Source: Streptomyces sp. NBC_00510 (lineage in GTDB: Bacteria; Actinomycetota; Actinomycetes; Streptomycetales; Streptomycetaceae). Taken from it: 64,000 nt of DNA. Under the pieces are notes generated by a model. The model worked only from the letters and a program-made list of their open reading frames with translations. It ran no database searches and was not told the origin of the DNA. Numbering within the stretch: the stretch's first letter is position 1; each line of letters starts with the position of its first letter. The DNA is taken from contig CP107851.1 of assembly GCA_036013505.1 (NCBI GenBank), positions 186,001 to 250,000 on the forward strand, given 5' to 3'. The position numbers were made by a program, and so were the translations under genes. Below are positions 35,268 to 44,038 of the stretch, in pieces.

Positions 35268-36302
35268 ATGACGAGGACCACGCCGCCGCGCCCTGTCGTT
35301 GTCGAGGCGCTCTTCCCGGAACTGGGCGCTTTGCGGGGGACGACAACCCGGCTTCATCCACGGCCGGGCACGCCCGGTCTGTCAGCCAGTTCCGTGGGCG
35401 GTCCCATGCTGTGGCCGGCGGACGAGCCGTGGCCGGTGTGCGACGAGGCCCACGGGCGCGGGCGGGGGCGACGACCAGCCGACATCCACCGCTACCGGCA
35501 GATCCTGGCCTCTGCATGGACCCGCGAACAGGCCACCGGCCCTACAGACGAAGAACGGGAGCTCCTGCATGAACTGCACCGCGAACACCGGATCCCCGGG
35601 GCATCCGAGGCTGACCCGCTGCCGATGATCGGCCTCGCGCAGCTGTACCGGCGGGATGTCCCCGACCTGTCGGCGGGGCCGGGCAACTGCGATCTACTCC
35701 AGGTGTTCTGGTGCCCCTTCAACGCACACGGCCCAAGCCGGTACGACCTCAACGTGCATCTGCGCTGGCGGCAGTCACGGGAGGTCGGCAAGGTACTGAC
35801 CGCGCCGCCACAGCCGCTGGTTGTCGGGGCCGACGGCTTCGTGCCCGAGCCCTGCGTGCTCCACCCGGAGCAGGTGGACACCTACCCCTATGCCGGCCTG
35901 CTGCCCGAGGAACTGCTCGCCCGGATCGACACCTGGGAAGATGCCCTTGAACAGGAGGTCGAGCAATCGGCAGGCGAGGGCACACAAGAGCAGCTCGCCT
36001 ACCAGTACGACCTGTCCATCCCGCCCGGCTGGCGCGTGGGGGGCTTCGCCTCATGGCACGCGACCGACCCGTACCCCATGGACTGCCTGACCTGCAGGAC
36101 ACCGATGCACCTGCTGCTGACCATCGACAGCTCCGAATGGGACGGCGGCAGCCGCAACTGGCGGCCCCTGGAAGAGGACCAGGTACAACCCGTACACCGG
36201 TCTGCCACTCCCACCCAGATCACCGTGGGCCGTTGGGGCGAACTCAACATCTTCACCTGCCCCGATAACCCCGAACACCCACACCGCTGCACCATCCAAT
36301 AG
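35268..36302 (+). CDS. YwqG-like (DUF1963) family protein
   Basis: A 344-residue soluble protein from ATG 35268 (AAGG upstream). The family layout is visible: SSVGGPMLWPADEPWPVCDE, then after a charged insertion PLPMIGLAQLYRRDVPDL, LLQVFWCPFNAHG and YDLNVHLRWR. The C-terminal half adds DPYPMDCLTCRTPMHLLLTIDSSEWDG and ends NIFTCPDNPEHPHRC, which may bind zinc through the Cys residues. Function of the family is unknown. Confidence 0.65.
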   Translation: MTRTTPPRPVVVEALFPELGALRGTTTRLHPRPGTPGLSASSVGGPMLWPADEPWPVCDEAHGRGRGRRPADIHRYRQILASAWTREQATGPTDEERELLHELHREHRIPGASEADPLPMIGLAQLYRRDVPDLSAGPGNCDLLQVFWCPFNAHGPSRYDLNVHLRWRQSREVGKVLTAPPQPLVVGADGFVPEPCVLHPEQVDTYPYAGLLPEELLARIDTWEDALEQEVEQSAGEGTQEQLAYQYDLSIPPGWRVGGFASWHATDPYPMDCLTCRTPMHLLLTIDSSEWDGGSRNWRPLEEDQVQPVHRSATPTQITVGRWGELNIFTCPDNPEHPHRCTIQ

Positions 36303-36533
36303 AGCACGACCTCGGCCGATGGCCAGCCGCGGTCCCTGCGGTGCTCTTGGCATCTCTAGCACTGGGATGCGGTGTGACCTGCTGTCTGCCGCGTCCCAAC
36401 GGGTGCTGCGACGGATGGGCGTCGGGAGTCAGGCGACGGTCATGGTCGACGTTGGCCTCCTTCCTCCACGCCTTCGTGGAAGCTGTACGCGGCCGACGGA
36501 TCGACTGCCGCAGAGACCGTCCTGCTTGACACG

Positions 36534-36556
36534 CCGCACGTTTGCAAGGCGTGCGG
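36534..36556 (-). terminator. Small hairpin after the PIN/RHH module
   Basis: CCGCACG / CGTGCGG with a 9-nt loop, 17 bp beyond the stop of the minus-strand toxin gene at 36573. Confidence 0.4.
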
Positions 36557-36572
36557 TTTCGGACCCTGGGGG

Positions 36573-36949
36573 TCAGGTGAGGTCGAGGGTCCTGACGGGC
36601 TGATCGGCCCACTGGTCCGGCGCGGCGGTGGCGATGACCGCGCCGTCGGGGCGTTCCGGGGTGGGCTGGGCGGCGTGGCGGGTGTGGGCGGCGACCCAGG
36701 TGGTCTCTTGGGCGAGGGCCAGGGCGGTGGGCAGGTCGAGCTCGACGACGGTGCTGCCGGGCAGGGCTGCGATGTGCTCGGCGGTGCCCGGGCGGGCGCG
36801 GTCGGCTTCGACCAGGGCGCAGGCGGGTGCGTACAGGTGCCAGCCGGGTTCGGCGTGGGCGCGGTGGATGAGGCGGGAGGCGAGGAGGTTGCCGTGGCCG
36901 GCGGCGACCATGGCGGTGTCGTCTGGATGACGTGCACGGTCTGGTTCAC
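36573..36949 (-). pseudogene. PIN-like toxin of a type II TA module, frameshifted at its catalytic start
   Basis: GTG 36949 overlaps the antitoxin stop (GTGA) and begins NQTVHVIQ. The rest is read in another frame: DDTAMVAAGHGNLLASRLIH, APACALVEADRARPGTAEHI and ALPGSTVVELDLPTALALAQ. Joining VHVI to DDTA restores the first PIN beta strand with its metal-binding Asp; as it stands the frame breaks exactly there. ATG 36911 could still give a 112-residue protein without that Asp, probably inactive. PIN toxins are RNases. A related relic lies at 31745-32010. Confidence 0.6.
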
Positions 36950-37206
36950 CGGGTGGTCGTGGCCTGGGTCAGGCGGCGGTCGAGTTCGGCGTCCAGGTCG
37001 TCCTGCTCGGTGGGGGTGGGGGCGTAGCCGTTCCAGGCATTGAGGTCGGCACGGGCGGCTTCGGCGCGCTCGGCCCGCTCGGCGGGGGTGAGGAGGGTCT
37101 CGGCCAGGCGGGTCAGGTAGGCGCACAGCGACAGGCCCTCGGCGGCGGCGATCTGCGCCAGCCGGTCCCGGGCTTCGGCAGGGATACGGACGTTCACAAC
37201 GGACAC
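36946..37206 (-). CDS. Ribbon-helix-helix type antitoxin
   Basis: An 86-residue protein from GTG 37206, with AAGGAGA upstream. The N-terminal SVVNVRIPAEARDRLAQIAA, AEGLSLCAYLTRLAETLL is the strand-helix-helix pattern of CopG/Arc-type DNA binders. The charged C-terminal half (LNAWNGYAPTPTEQDDLDAE LDRRL) would clamp the toxin. Its stop overlaps the PIN-like gene start by four bases, so the pair was translationally coupled. It remains intact while its toxin is broken. Confidence 0.65.
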   Translation of the reverse strand: MSVVNVRIPAEARDRLAQIAAAEGLSLCAYLTRLAETLLTPAERAERAEAARADLNAWNGYAPTPTEQDDLDAELDRRLTQATTTR

Positions 37207-37466
37207 GTGCGGTCTCCTTTCGTCGTGGCGCACCACAGCATGAGGGGTACGGGTACGTACCCGTGTGCCTTCTGCGGCTGAAAGCAGCACCGACAAGCGC
37301 AGCACCGCGGGGGTCCCGGGGCTTGCGGATACTCCCCTCCGCTCGTACGCGGGAGAACTTCGCCGGCCCTCAATTCCCCTGCACCTGCGCGGGTACCCCG
37401 GGGCAGCACCCGCCTGCGTCCCGGCACGGCCTCCCGCCCCGTGCACACTTATGTAAGGTGGTGTGC

Positions 37467-37727
37467 ATGACGGAGACGACGTACTCGATCGTGGAAGCCC
37501 GGGCTCGCCTCGGTGCCATCGCCCGCGAGGTCAGCGCCACCCGCGAACCGGTCGCCATCACCGACCACGGCCAGACCGTCGCCATACTCGTCAGCCCTGC
37601 CGACGCCCTGGAACTGCAGGAACTGCGGGCCCTGGCTTCTTACCGGGCGCGCCAGGCCCGGGGTGAGGACGCCGGCGTTTCGCACGAGGAGGCCTACCGG
37701 CGGATCTTCGGCGAGGGCAAGGCGTGA
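37467..37727 (+). CDS. Phd/YefM family antitoxin
   Basis: An 86-residue protein. TTYSIVEARARLGAIAREVS, ATREPVAITDHGQTVAILVS and PADALELQELRALAS follow the Phd/YefM fold, with a variable C-terminal tail that neutralises the toxin. ATG 37467 has TAAGGTGG upstream. The GTG of the RelE gene overlaps its stop (GTGA), so the two are coupled. Autorepression by the complex is usual for the family. It starts 260 bp from the divergent RHH antitoxin. Confidence 0.85.
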   Translation: MTETTYSIVEARARLGAIAREVSATREPVAITDHGQTVAILVSPADALELQELRALASYRARQARGEDAGVSHEEAYRRIFGEGKA

Positions 37728-37969
37728 GCTACGAGGTCATTTGGGAGCCCGAGGCCCTCGCCCAGGCAGAACGCTTCGCCAAGGACGACCCCGACGGTGT
37801 ACGCCAGGTGTTCGCCGCCGTCGACCACCTCGCCGTAGACCCACGCCCCGACGGCGCGTTCGGCCAAGCCGACGTGCTGCGCATCCACATCGGCGCGTAC
37901 CGCGTGATGTACGAGATCAGCGAGCAGCAGATCCGCGTCAGCGTCATCCATCTCGGACGCGTGCGCTGA
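37724..37969 (+). CDS. relE: RelE/ParE superfamily toxin
   Basis: An 81-residue toxin: SYEVIWEPEALAQAERFAKD, then PRPDGAFGQADVLRIHIGAY RVMYEISEQQIRVSVIHLGR. The C-terminal basic residues and the Tyr of RVMYEI are in the places where RelE has its ribosome-dependent mRNA-cleaving residues. It starts at GTG 37724, inside the antitoxin stop. It appears full-length and intact, so this locus is likely functional. Confidence 0.85.
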   Translation: MSYEVIWEPEALAQAERFAKDDPDGVRQVFAAVDHLAVDPRPDGAFGQADVLRIHIGAYRVMYEISEQQIRVSVIHLGRVR

Positions 37970-37973
37970 GCGA

Positions 37974-38357
37974 CTACGGCCGCTGCTCCAGTGCCTCACG
38001 TACCGCCTCCAGCATGATCTCCTTGTCTGCACCGAGCTCCCCCGCCTCGGTGACGAACCGCCGAGCCAGTTCGGCCAGTGCGGCCGGGTCCGGAGCGGTG
38101 GCGGACAAGGGGAGCGATGCCACCCGTGTCCCCGCCCCGCGGCGGCTGGTGATCAGGGACGCGGCTTCCAGTTCACGGTAGGCCCTGGCCACCGTTCCAG
38201 GCGCCAGGCCCAGATCGGCCGCCAGCTGCCGTACCGTCGGCAGACGCTCACCCTCCGGGAGACGGAGCGAGGTGATCAGGGCGGCGAGTTGCGCGCGGAT
38301 CTGCTCGTACGGCGGGACATGGCTCGAGGTGTCGATCCGGATGACGGGGCCGCTCAC
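37974..38357 (-). CDS. GntR-family regulator, YtrA type
   Basis: A 127-residue short GntR protein. IRIDTSSHVPPYEQIRAQLA and LRLPEGERLPTVRQLAADLG LAPGTVARAYRELEAASLIT form the winged helix, followed by the short two-helix C-terminus of YtrA regulators and no large effector domain. GTG 38357 overlaps the stop of the upstream membrane gene (GTGA). YtrA types usually autoregulate an operon containing a transporter or membrane protein; the two palindromes at 39148-39212 are the obvious operator. Confidence 0.85.
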   Translation of the reverse strand: MSGPVIRIDTSSHVPPYEQIRAQLAALITSLRLPEGERLPTVRQLAADLGLAPGTVARAYRELEAASLITSRRGAGTRVASLPLSATAPDPAALAELARRFVTEAGELGADKEIMLEAVREALEQRP

Positions 38358-39106
38358 CGGTGCCCCCGGGCCTTGGGTGAGATGACCGTGAACAGGCACC
38401 ACGGCACGGTGACGAGGGCAATCAGGGCCGTCGGCCACAGCGCCCAGTTCCCGACCCGGCCGCCGGTGCCGTCACAGGTGATGCCAAGCAGTGCGCCCGA
38501 GGCAGTGGACGCGGCGCCGAGCAGAGGTACCGAGACCAGCAGACCCCACGCGGCGACGATCGCCAACGCGCGGTTGCGACGGGTCGCCTCGTCGCCGGGA
38601 CGGCGGGCGATCCTGGTCAGCGACCACAGGCAAACGGCCGTCGACACGGCAAGCGACGCAAGGATGGGCAAGCCGTAGAACAAACCCGGCCAAGGACCCG
38701 TGCTCACCGTGCTCCCATCCGGACACGTGACGGCAAGGGAACGGCCGGCGCGACCCCCGTCGGCCGGTGAAGCGAGCACGGCCGCCACCACCAGGAGGAC
38801 GACAAGCAAGCCAGCCTCGGCGACCAGCAGCACAGTCATCCACGGTGGCACGTAGTCGCGTACCCGACGAGGTGCCAGTCCCGCTGTGCGGACCGGGCCG
38901 TGAGGACGAGCAGTGAGAACGTCCGCCACCAGCACTCCCGCAACGGCACACAACCCGAAAACGGGGATCGCGTACAAGACACCGGCCTCCCCGTCATCTA
39001 CTGCGTGCCCGACCACCCGGGCGGCAACTACCCCAACAACCAGACCTGCCCAGCGAAGGTAGCGGTCGGCTGCCGAACCGGCCGGCACCGCGTCAAGTAC
39101 ACGCAC
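38354..39106 (-). CDS. Polytopic membrane protein co-transcribed with the GntR regulator
   Basis: A 250-residue protein with about six hydrophobic helices (for example AGLVVGVVAARVVGHAV, MTVLLVAEAGLLVVLLVVAA, ALAIVAAWGLLVSVPLLGAA, WALWPTALIALVTVPWCLFT). GTG 39106 is chosen because AGGAG lies six bases before it. An external loop has the pair of Cys in VTCPDGSTVSTG and ITCDGTGG. It is not an ATPase. Function unknown; position as first gene of the GntR operon suggests it handles or senses the inducer. Confidence 0.65.
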   Translation of the reverse strand: MRVLDAVPAGSAADRYLRWAGLVVGVVAARVVGHAVDDGEAGVLYAIPVFGLCAVAGVLVADVLTARPHGPVRTAGLAPRRVRDYVPPWMTVLLVAEAGLLVVLLVVAAVLASPADGGRAGRSLAVTCPDGSTVSTGPWPGLFYGLPILASLAVSTAVCLWSLTRIARRPGDEATRRNRALAIVAAWGLLVSVPLLGAASTASGALLGITCDGTGGRVGNWALWPTALIALVTVPWCLFTVISPKARGHR

Positions 39107-39147
39107 AACAAGCTCCTGAATGACATGCGAAACCTGGCCCAACACCG

Positions 39148-39212
39148 CTTGTATCAAGCGGTAAGTACAAGATGCAGCGCCGCCCGATCTTGTGTCAAGC
39201 CGTTGACACAAG
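39148..39212 (-). promoter_or_regulatory. Two palindromic operators of the GntR operon
   Basis: A perfect palindrome at 39189-39212 has arms CTTGTGTCAA and TTGACACAAG around 4 bp. A second 24-bp site at 39148-39171 has arms CTTGTATCAA and a degenerate right half ending GTACAAG. Centres are 41 bp apart. On the coding strand TTGACA inside the first site is a perfect -35 hexamer, so binding would block RNA polymerase. Confidence 0.65.
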
Positions 39213-39771
39213 GGTGACCGGCGCATTCCGGACGATCACGCACCAGGGATCACGTGCACATCACTCCGCATACGGAAAGACCGCAGCTCAAAGAACATCG
39301 CCCACGCCGGCTGCGAAACCCGGGCCAGGACCCCCCGGCGCACGCCGCACGGTCGCAGGCGACGGCCGATCGGACCCTGAGGCATGACTATGGGCCCCGT
39401 GGCCGTCCCGGACGGCGACAGTGCCCCAGGTCGTCACGGTCGATGTCATGACCGGGCGTGCCGGCCCGCCTCGTCCCCGCCGCTGTCGCACTCGCTCACC
39501 AAGCCCGTCCAGCACCTCGAGGCGCAGCCCGATGAGGACTTCGGCACCATCCCCAAGCCCGACCACGAGCTTGCGGCCGAGCTCGTGGACCGTGCGGCTT
39601 CACGATGAGCGCCTACGTCTTCAGCGCAGCGGCGGGAGGCCTCCGGAACCCGCCTGTGATGAGCGGCGGGCCGGGCTCGCGGATCACCCGGGCGCCTTCC
39701 ACCGCCAGGAGGCCTGCAAGGAAGCGGCCGAAACCTGGCGTTGGGCAAAGCGCATGGTCTGTCCGGCGGGT
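39213..39771. other. No recognisable gene
   Basis: Short open frames exist (for instance HSLTKPVQHLEAQPDEDFGT on the plus strand near 39500) and some read like protein, but frames shift and no family or start can be supported. It is probably eroded sequence at the edge of the plasmid-like segment. Confidence 0.35.
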
Positions 39772-41247
39772 TCAACCGCGAAGCCAACCGAACAGTCCGT
39801 TGCCACGCCGCTCTCGTTCCCACTCCGCTTCCGCCTCGGCCCTCTCCCGGTCACGGCGCTCACGCTGGCTGCGGCAGGACGGGCACTCGGCTCCGCGCGC
39901 CAGGCCGTCGCTCTGCCCGTCGTTGTAGTCGTCGGGATGGACGTCGGTGCCGCAGGCCGGGCAGGGCCACATTGCTGCCTGGCGGCGGCGTTGTTCTCGT
40001 TTCCAGCGGGCCTCCTCGGCGGCGAGGCGGGCTTGTTCGGCGGCCTGGCGGGCGGCGCGCCGCTGCTCGTCGCGCCGGCTGTAGGCGCGGTGGTCGTCCG
40101 GGTTGGCCAGGGCGGCGATCAGCGCCTCGTGGACGCTGTGGCCGAAGCGCCACCACACCGGGCCGTGCGGGCCGTCAGCGGCCAACTGGTCCAAGGTGGT
40201 GGTGACCACGGGCACCGTGAAGTCGTAGGTGCGCCAGCCGTCTGGCTTGCCCGAAGCGTCGGTGTAGGGGCCGGTGTGCCAGGTGCCCTGCCAGTACGGG
40301 GCCGAGAGGCGGGCCACTTCGCTGATGCGGCGCTGCAGGACTTGGGGGTTGACGCGTTTGGTGAAGACGATCGCCAGCGGCGGGTAGCCGCCGCGGCCGG
40401 AGTCGTCCCATCGTGTCGACCACAGCGGGACGTCGTCCCCTACGCGGTGGCCGTTGACGGTGCGCTGGAAGAAGCGGTGGTAGCGGGCGATCTTGTCCGC
40501 CAGCACGGCTGCCGGTTCGGTGTGGTTGTCGACCTCCACGAACAGCACCGGCAGCTGGTCCTGTGGTGCCGTCAGCACCGCGTCGGCCCGCAGGCTGCCC
40601 CTGCCGGGCGTGGTGAAGGTTCCGGTGACCGGGAGGATCACTTCCGTCGTCCAGCCGCGCAGGGTGCCCAGGCCGCGAGGCCGGGCGGATACCGGCCGTG
40701 ACCCCGGCTGGACTGCAGGGGCGGGCTGGGTGCCGGTGGCAGGCCCGGCGCTTTGGGCGGGGGTTTCCGTTGGGGCGGGCCCGGCGCTTACGGGCCTGGC
40801 TTCGTCAGCACGGCGAGGGCTGCGGCGGGGGATGGGGTGGGTGGGTTGCGGCGGTGACTGGCAGAACGCGTCGATGGTGTCGGTCACCTTCAGCGCGTGC
40901 GCGGCACCGGCCTTCGCCGCCTCCCGCGCCGTGCCGCCCATCTCCTTCGGCGGGCGGCCGAGTTCGCCGGCGGCCGCCGCCAGCCCCGCCGTAGTCAGGT
41001 TCCACACCTGCTCCGCCACCGGCCTGCCCGACCGGCCGGGCCGGTTGGCCGAGCCCACCGACTCCACCAGCCCCGCCGCCTTCAGGTCCTTGCATGCATT
41101 GCGGACCGTCTGCACATCCGCCGTCCCCGGCAGCACCAGCTGCCGCAGCTGCCCGGCCGTGGCGACCTTCACCACCCCCAGCGCCAGCAGCACCAGACCC
41201 CGCACCCGGGCCGTCGACCCATACGGCCACCGCCTGCTCCCCGTCAC
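39772..41247 (-). CDS. Replication-relaxation family protein
   Basis: A 491-residue protein. RVRGLVLLALGVVKVATAGQ LRQLVLPGTADVQTVRNACKDL is the winged-helix start of this plasmid family. A Pro-rich linker is followed by the nuclease-like core (RADAVLTAPQDQLPVLFVEV DNHTEPAAVLADKIARYHRFFQ). The C-terminal part has a long charged helix and a zinc ribbon (CPACG...CPSCR). GTG 41247 has GAGG upstream; the frame is open earlier but low-complexity. In Streptomyces such proteins occur on plasmids and ICEs and are thought to act in replication or transfer. Confidence 0.75.
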   Translation of the reverse strand: MTGSRRWPYGSTARVRGLVLLALGVVKVATAGQLRQLVLPGTADVQTVRNACKDLKAAGLVESVGSANRPGRSGRPVAEQVWNLTTAGLAAAAGELGRPPKEMGGTAREAAKAGAAHALKVTDTIDAFCQSPPQPTHPIPRRSPRRADEARPVSAGPAPTETPAQSAGPATGTQPAPAVQPGSRPVSARPRGLGTLRGWTTEVILPVTGTFTTPGRGSLRADAVLTAPQDQLPVLFVEVDNHTEPAAVLADKIARYHRFFQRTVNGHRVGDDVPLWSTRWDDSGRGGYPPLAIVFTKRVNPQVLQRRISEVARLSAPYWQGTWHTGPYTDASGKPDGWRTYDFTVPVVTTTLDQLAADGPHGPVWWRFGHSVHEALIAALANPDDHRAYSRRDEQRRAARQAAEQARLAAEEARWKREQRRRQAAMWPCPACGTDVHPDDYNDGQSDGLARGAECPSCRSQRERRDRERAEAEAEWERERRGNGLFGWLRG

Positions 41248-41651
41248 CCCACACCTCGCCTCCCCCGCCGCCGCTCCATATCCCAACCGGCCCCCCTGGG
41301 GGGCCACACCGGCTCCCCGGCTGCGGGGCGCGGCCGGCGGGCCGCGCACGCACACCCCCCGGGGCTGGGCGGGCACCCCGGGCCCCACCGCAAGCCCCAC
41401 CACGACCACTCCACCACCCACCACTGACACACAAGCGCGGGAGTAAAGGGCTGTCGGCACCGCCGCCACCCACGCACAGGCCCGCTGACCTGCACGAATG
41501 CAACACCGGGCACGGGAGGTCACCGTAGGGGACCGCATAGGGGGAACTGTAGGGAGCACTGCAGGGGCGACAGACACCCCGCCACGCCGCCCACAACCAC
41601 TCCGAGCAGCCATCCATTGACGCGATAATTGCGTCACGGCATCTTCCTTTC

Positions 41652-42794
41652 ATGCTGTACCCCACGCCTTCCCTCAGCCGTGACGACGAGCGTGTCCTCG
41701 CCTCCATCGACGAGATGCGCTCGGCCCTGCGTGACCAGGTGCGTTCCATGCCGTCCCGGCAGGTCCAGCGCCTGCGTACGTTTCTGACCGCCGATGCTGT
41801 GGCGGCGTCCAACTCCATCGAGGGTTTCAAGGTCGCCACCGTGGACGTGGAAGACCTGATAGAGGGCGAGCGGGACGTGGAGGTCTCCGAGGAGAACCGG
41901 GAGGAGACCCTCGCTCTGCACCGGATGATGACCTACATCCACACGCTGCACGACTCGGCCGACTTCACCTACAGCAAGAGCTTTCTCAACGCCCTGCACT
42001 GGATGCTCCAAGGGCACCGCCACACCCCACGCAAACCTGCCGGACAGTGGCGTCGCGGCCCCGTCTACGTCACCGACGCCCGCGACCCGAGTATCGCCGC
42101 CTACACCGCCCCCGACGCCGAAGCAGTCCCCGCGCTCATGCAGGAACTGGTCGACTGGCTGGGCACCGATGACGCCACCCACTCCCTGGTCCGGGCCGCC
42201 ATGGCGCACCTGCATCTGGTGTCCATTCACCCGTGGGCCGACGGCAACGGCCGGATGTCCCGCTCGCTGCAAACCTTGTTGATCGCGCGGGAAGGGGTCT
42301 TGGCTCCGGAGTTCTCCTCCATCGAGGCGTGGCTCGGACGGCCGGGCAATACCTGGGAGTACTACCGGGAACTCGCCCGCCGCGGCCCCCAGTACCTGCC
42401 CGACCAGGACGTCGCCGGCTGGATCCGCTTCAACCTGACCGCCTATCACCAGCAGGCCCAGACAGTACAGGGCCGGCTGACCCGGGCCGGAAAGGTCTGG
42501 GAGGAACTCGCCGACTTCGCCCAGCACGCCGGCCTCGACGAACGCACCATCACCGCCCTCCACCACGTCGCCATGGCGGGACGAGTACGCCGCTCCCGCT
42601 ACGAAAGCGCCGAAGGCCTCAGCCTGCAACAGGCCCAGCGCGACCTGCGCGACCTGGTCACCGCCCAGGTCCTCACCCCCGTCGGCCGCACCCGAGCCCG
42701 CTACTACACCGCCGGCGACCGCTTCCCGCAACAGGCACTGGACATCTCCGCCACCCCCATGACCCTCACCGACCCCTACACCCCCACCGGCTGA
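41652..42794 (+). CDS. Fic family protein (probable AMPylator)
   Basis: A 380-residue protein with the complete Fic active motif HPWADGNGRMSR (residues 193-204) and, at 53-58, SNSIEG, the (S/T)xxxE(G/N) inhibitory helix of self-restrained class II Fic proteins. The C-terminal part (residues ~290-370) is a winged-helix-like domain often fused to bacterial Fic proteins. It should transfer AMP from ATP to Ser/Thr/Tyr of a target. No Shine-Dalgarno is visible before ATG 41652. No separate antitoxin is needed because the inhibitory motif is built in. Confidence 0.88.
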   Translation: MLYPTPSLSRDDERVLASIDEMRSALRDQVRSMPSRQVQRLRTFLTADAVAASNSIEGFKVATVDVEDLIEGERDVEVSEENREETLALHRMMTYIHTLHDSADFTYSKSFLNALHWMLQGHRHTPRKPAGQWRRGPVYVTDARDPSIAAYTAPDAEAVPALMQELVDWLGTDDATHSLVRAAMAHLHLVSIHPWADGNGRMSRSLQTLLIAREGVLAPEFSSIEAWLGRPGNTWEYYRELARRGPQYLPDQDVAGWIRFNLTAYHQQAQTVQGRLTRAGKVWEELADFAQHAGLDERTITALHHVAMAGRVRRSRYESAEGLSLQQAQRDLRDLVTAQVLTPVGRTRARYYTAGDRFPQQALDISATPMTLTDPYTPTG

Positions 42795-42858
42795 ACCGCC
42801 GCGCCGGGAACCCGCCCCACCGATCGGGCTCCCTCAACCGCGGCAAGCCCACACGGCG

Positions 42859-42907
42859 GCGACACAGCAACGCCGGCCGGCCTTGAGGGTGCCGGCCCTG
42901 CTGTCGC
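42859..42907. terminator. Hairpin between convergent Fic and Uma2 genes
   Basis: GCGACAcAGCA / TGCTGTCGC outer arms with an inner GCCGGCC / GGCCGGC-type pair. It lies 65 bp after the Fic stop and 83 bp after the Uma2 stop on the other strand. Confidence 0.6.
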
Positions 42908-42989
42908 GCGGGCGTGTTTCGGGCGTTCCTGGCGTGCGCGTGCGCCGATAGCGGCATGCGCTGCTCTACGGTCGGCCAGTGCTGGTTGC

Positions 42990-43550
42990 TTACCGCTTCA
43001 CCAGGTGGGCGGGGTCGATGTCCAGGGGGAACGGCTCGGTGACCGCCGTGGTCTGGCCGGCTGGGACCAGCCGGTCGGCGTAGGCGCCGTGCTCAAGGTG
43101 CCCGAGGTACAGCCGCGGAGCGGGCTCCAGTTCCAGGCGCCAGTAGTGCTCGATACCCGCTGCCGCATACAGAGCGGGCTTCATCTTCCGGTCCGCGACG
43201 CGGGTGGAGGGAGAGGCGATCTCCACGACGGCGATGACGTCCTGGGCATGCACGGTCACACCGGACAGGTCCACGCCCTCGTCCACGACGGCCAGGTCCG
43301 GGATCATCAGGCCGTCCGGTACGAGAACGTTGATGGCGTCGAAGACCAGCACCGGCGCTTTCGCGGTCTCAGCGGCCTGTTCCAGCAGCACGTGAAGGCG
43401 GTGGGAGGCCCACTGATGCGCAAGGCCTGGCGCGGGGCTCATCATCAGCGCGCCCCCGACCAGCTCGATCCGGTTCCGCGGGTCCTCGGGCAGGGCCAGG
43501 ACATCGTCCACGGTCCACGGCCCGTAATGGTCAGCGGCGGCAACGCTCAC
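42990..43550 (-). CDS. Uma2 family restriction endonuclease-like protein
   Basis: A 186-residue protein from GTG 43550 (GAAGGGGAGC upstream). WTVDDVLALPEDPRNRIELV GGALMMSPAPGLAHQWASHRLHVLL gives the first half. The PD-(D/E)xK core follows: IPDLAVVDEGVDL, then VIAVVEIASPSTRVADRKMK PALYAAAGIEHYWRLELEP. Uma2 proteins (PF05685) are abundant in actinomycetes and cyanobacteria; the biological role is poorly known, and nuclease activity is inferred from the fold. Confidence 0.85.
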   Translation of the reverse strand: MSVAAADHYGPWTVDDVLALPEDPRNRIELVGGALMMSPAPGLAHQWASHRLHVLLEQAAETAKAPVLVFDAINVLVPDGLMIPDLAVVDEGVDLSGVTVHAQDVIAVVEIASPSTRVADRKMKPALYAAAGIEHYWRLELEPAPRLYLGHLEHGAYADRLVPAGQTTAVTEPFPLDIDPAHLVKR

Positions 43551-43660
43551 GCTCCCCTTCACCTCCTCGGCTTGCCGTGCCCTCAGTGTGGCCCAGCACG
43601 AAGGCGGCGGTCGAGCCGCCCGCGCGCAGGGAGCCCGGGCGGCTGAGCCGGGCAGGAGGT

Positions 43661-43888
43661 TCACGGGGCCGCCTGGCGAGCCGCTTGGTAGGCGTCCCAC
43701 AACGGCCGCACGACCGTGCACCCGCGGGCGCCCCCATCCCGGCAGGTGGGGCATGAGGTGGCATGGTCCAGCCACGCCCGGTATGCCGCCTGGACCGCCT
43801 GGTTCACCCGGGTCACACGGACCCGGACCACAGCGCCGGGCCCCGAGCCGGTGTCCAGCCAGCGCTCGGTGAAGCCGGACTCCCCCAT
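43661..43888 (-). CDS. Small Cys-containing hypothetical protein
   Basis: A 75-residue protein. ATG 43888 has GGAGGGGG eight bases upstream. It reads TERWLDTGSGPGAVVRVRVT RVNQAVQAAYRAWLDHATSCPTCRDGGARGC, with a CxxC and a further Cys that could bind metal. Small proteins of this kind are common beside GntR genes on Streptomyces plasmids. It diverges from the GntR gene at 44039. Confidence 0.55.
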   Translation of the reverse strand: MGESGFTERWLDTGSGPGAVVRVRVTRVNQAVQAAYRAWLDHATSCPTCRDGGARGCTVVRPLWDAYQAARQAAP

Positions 43889-43972
43889 GACCAGCCCCCT
43901 CCACCTCTCCGGGTCCCGCAGCCGGGCTGCCACGGCGACACCACCATTTGTTCAATTAACTGTAGCACTCTG

Positions 43973-43982
43973 GTATCGATAC
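43973..43982. promoter_or_regulatory. Palindrome GTATCGATAC in the divergent promoter
   Basis: A perfect 10-bp palindrome in an AT-rich 110-bp divergent promoter, 57 bp before the GntR start. Possible autoregulatory site. Confidence 0.35.
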
Positions 43983-44038
43983 GTCTCGCAACATATCTCA
44001 AACTGCCGCGTCATCTGGACATCTCTACCGTCTTGACC

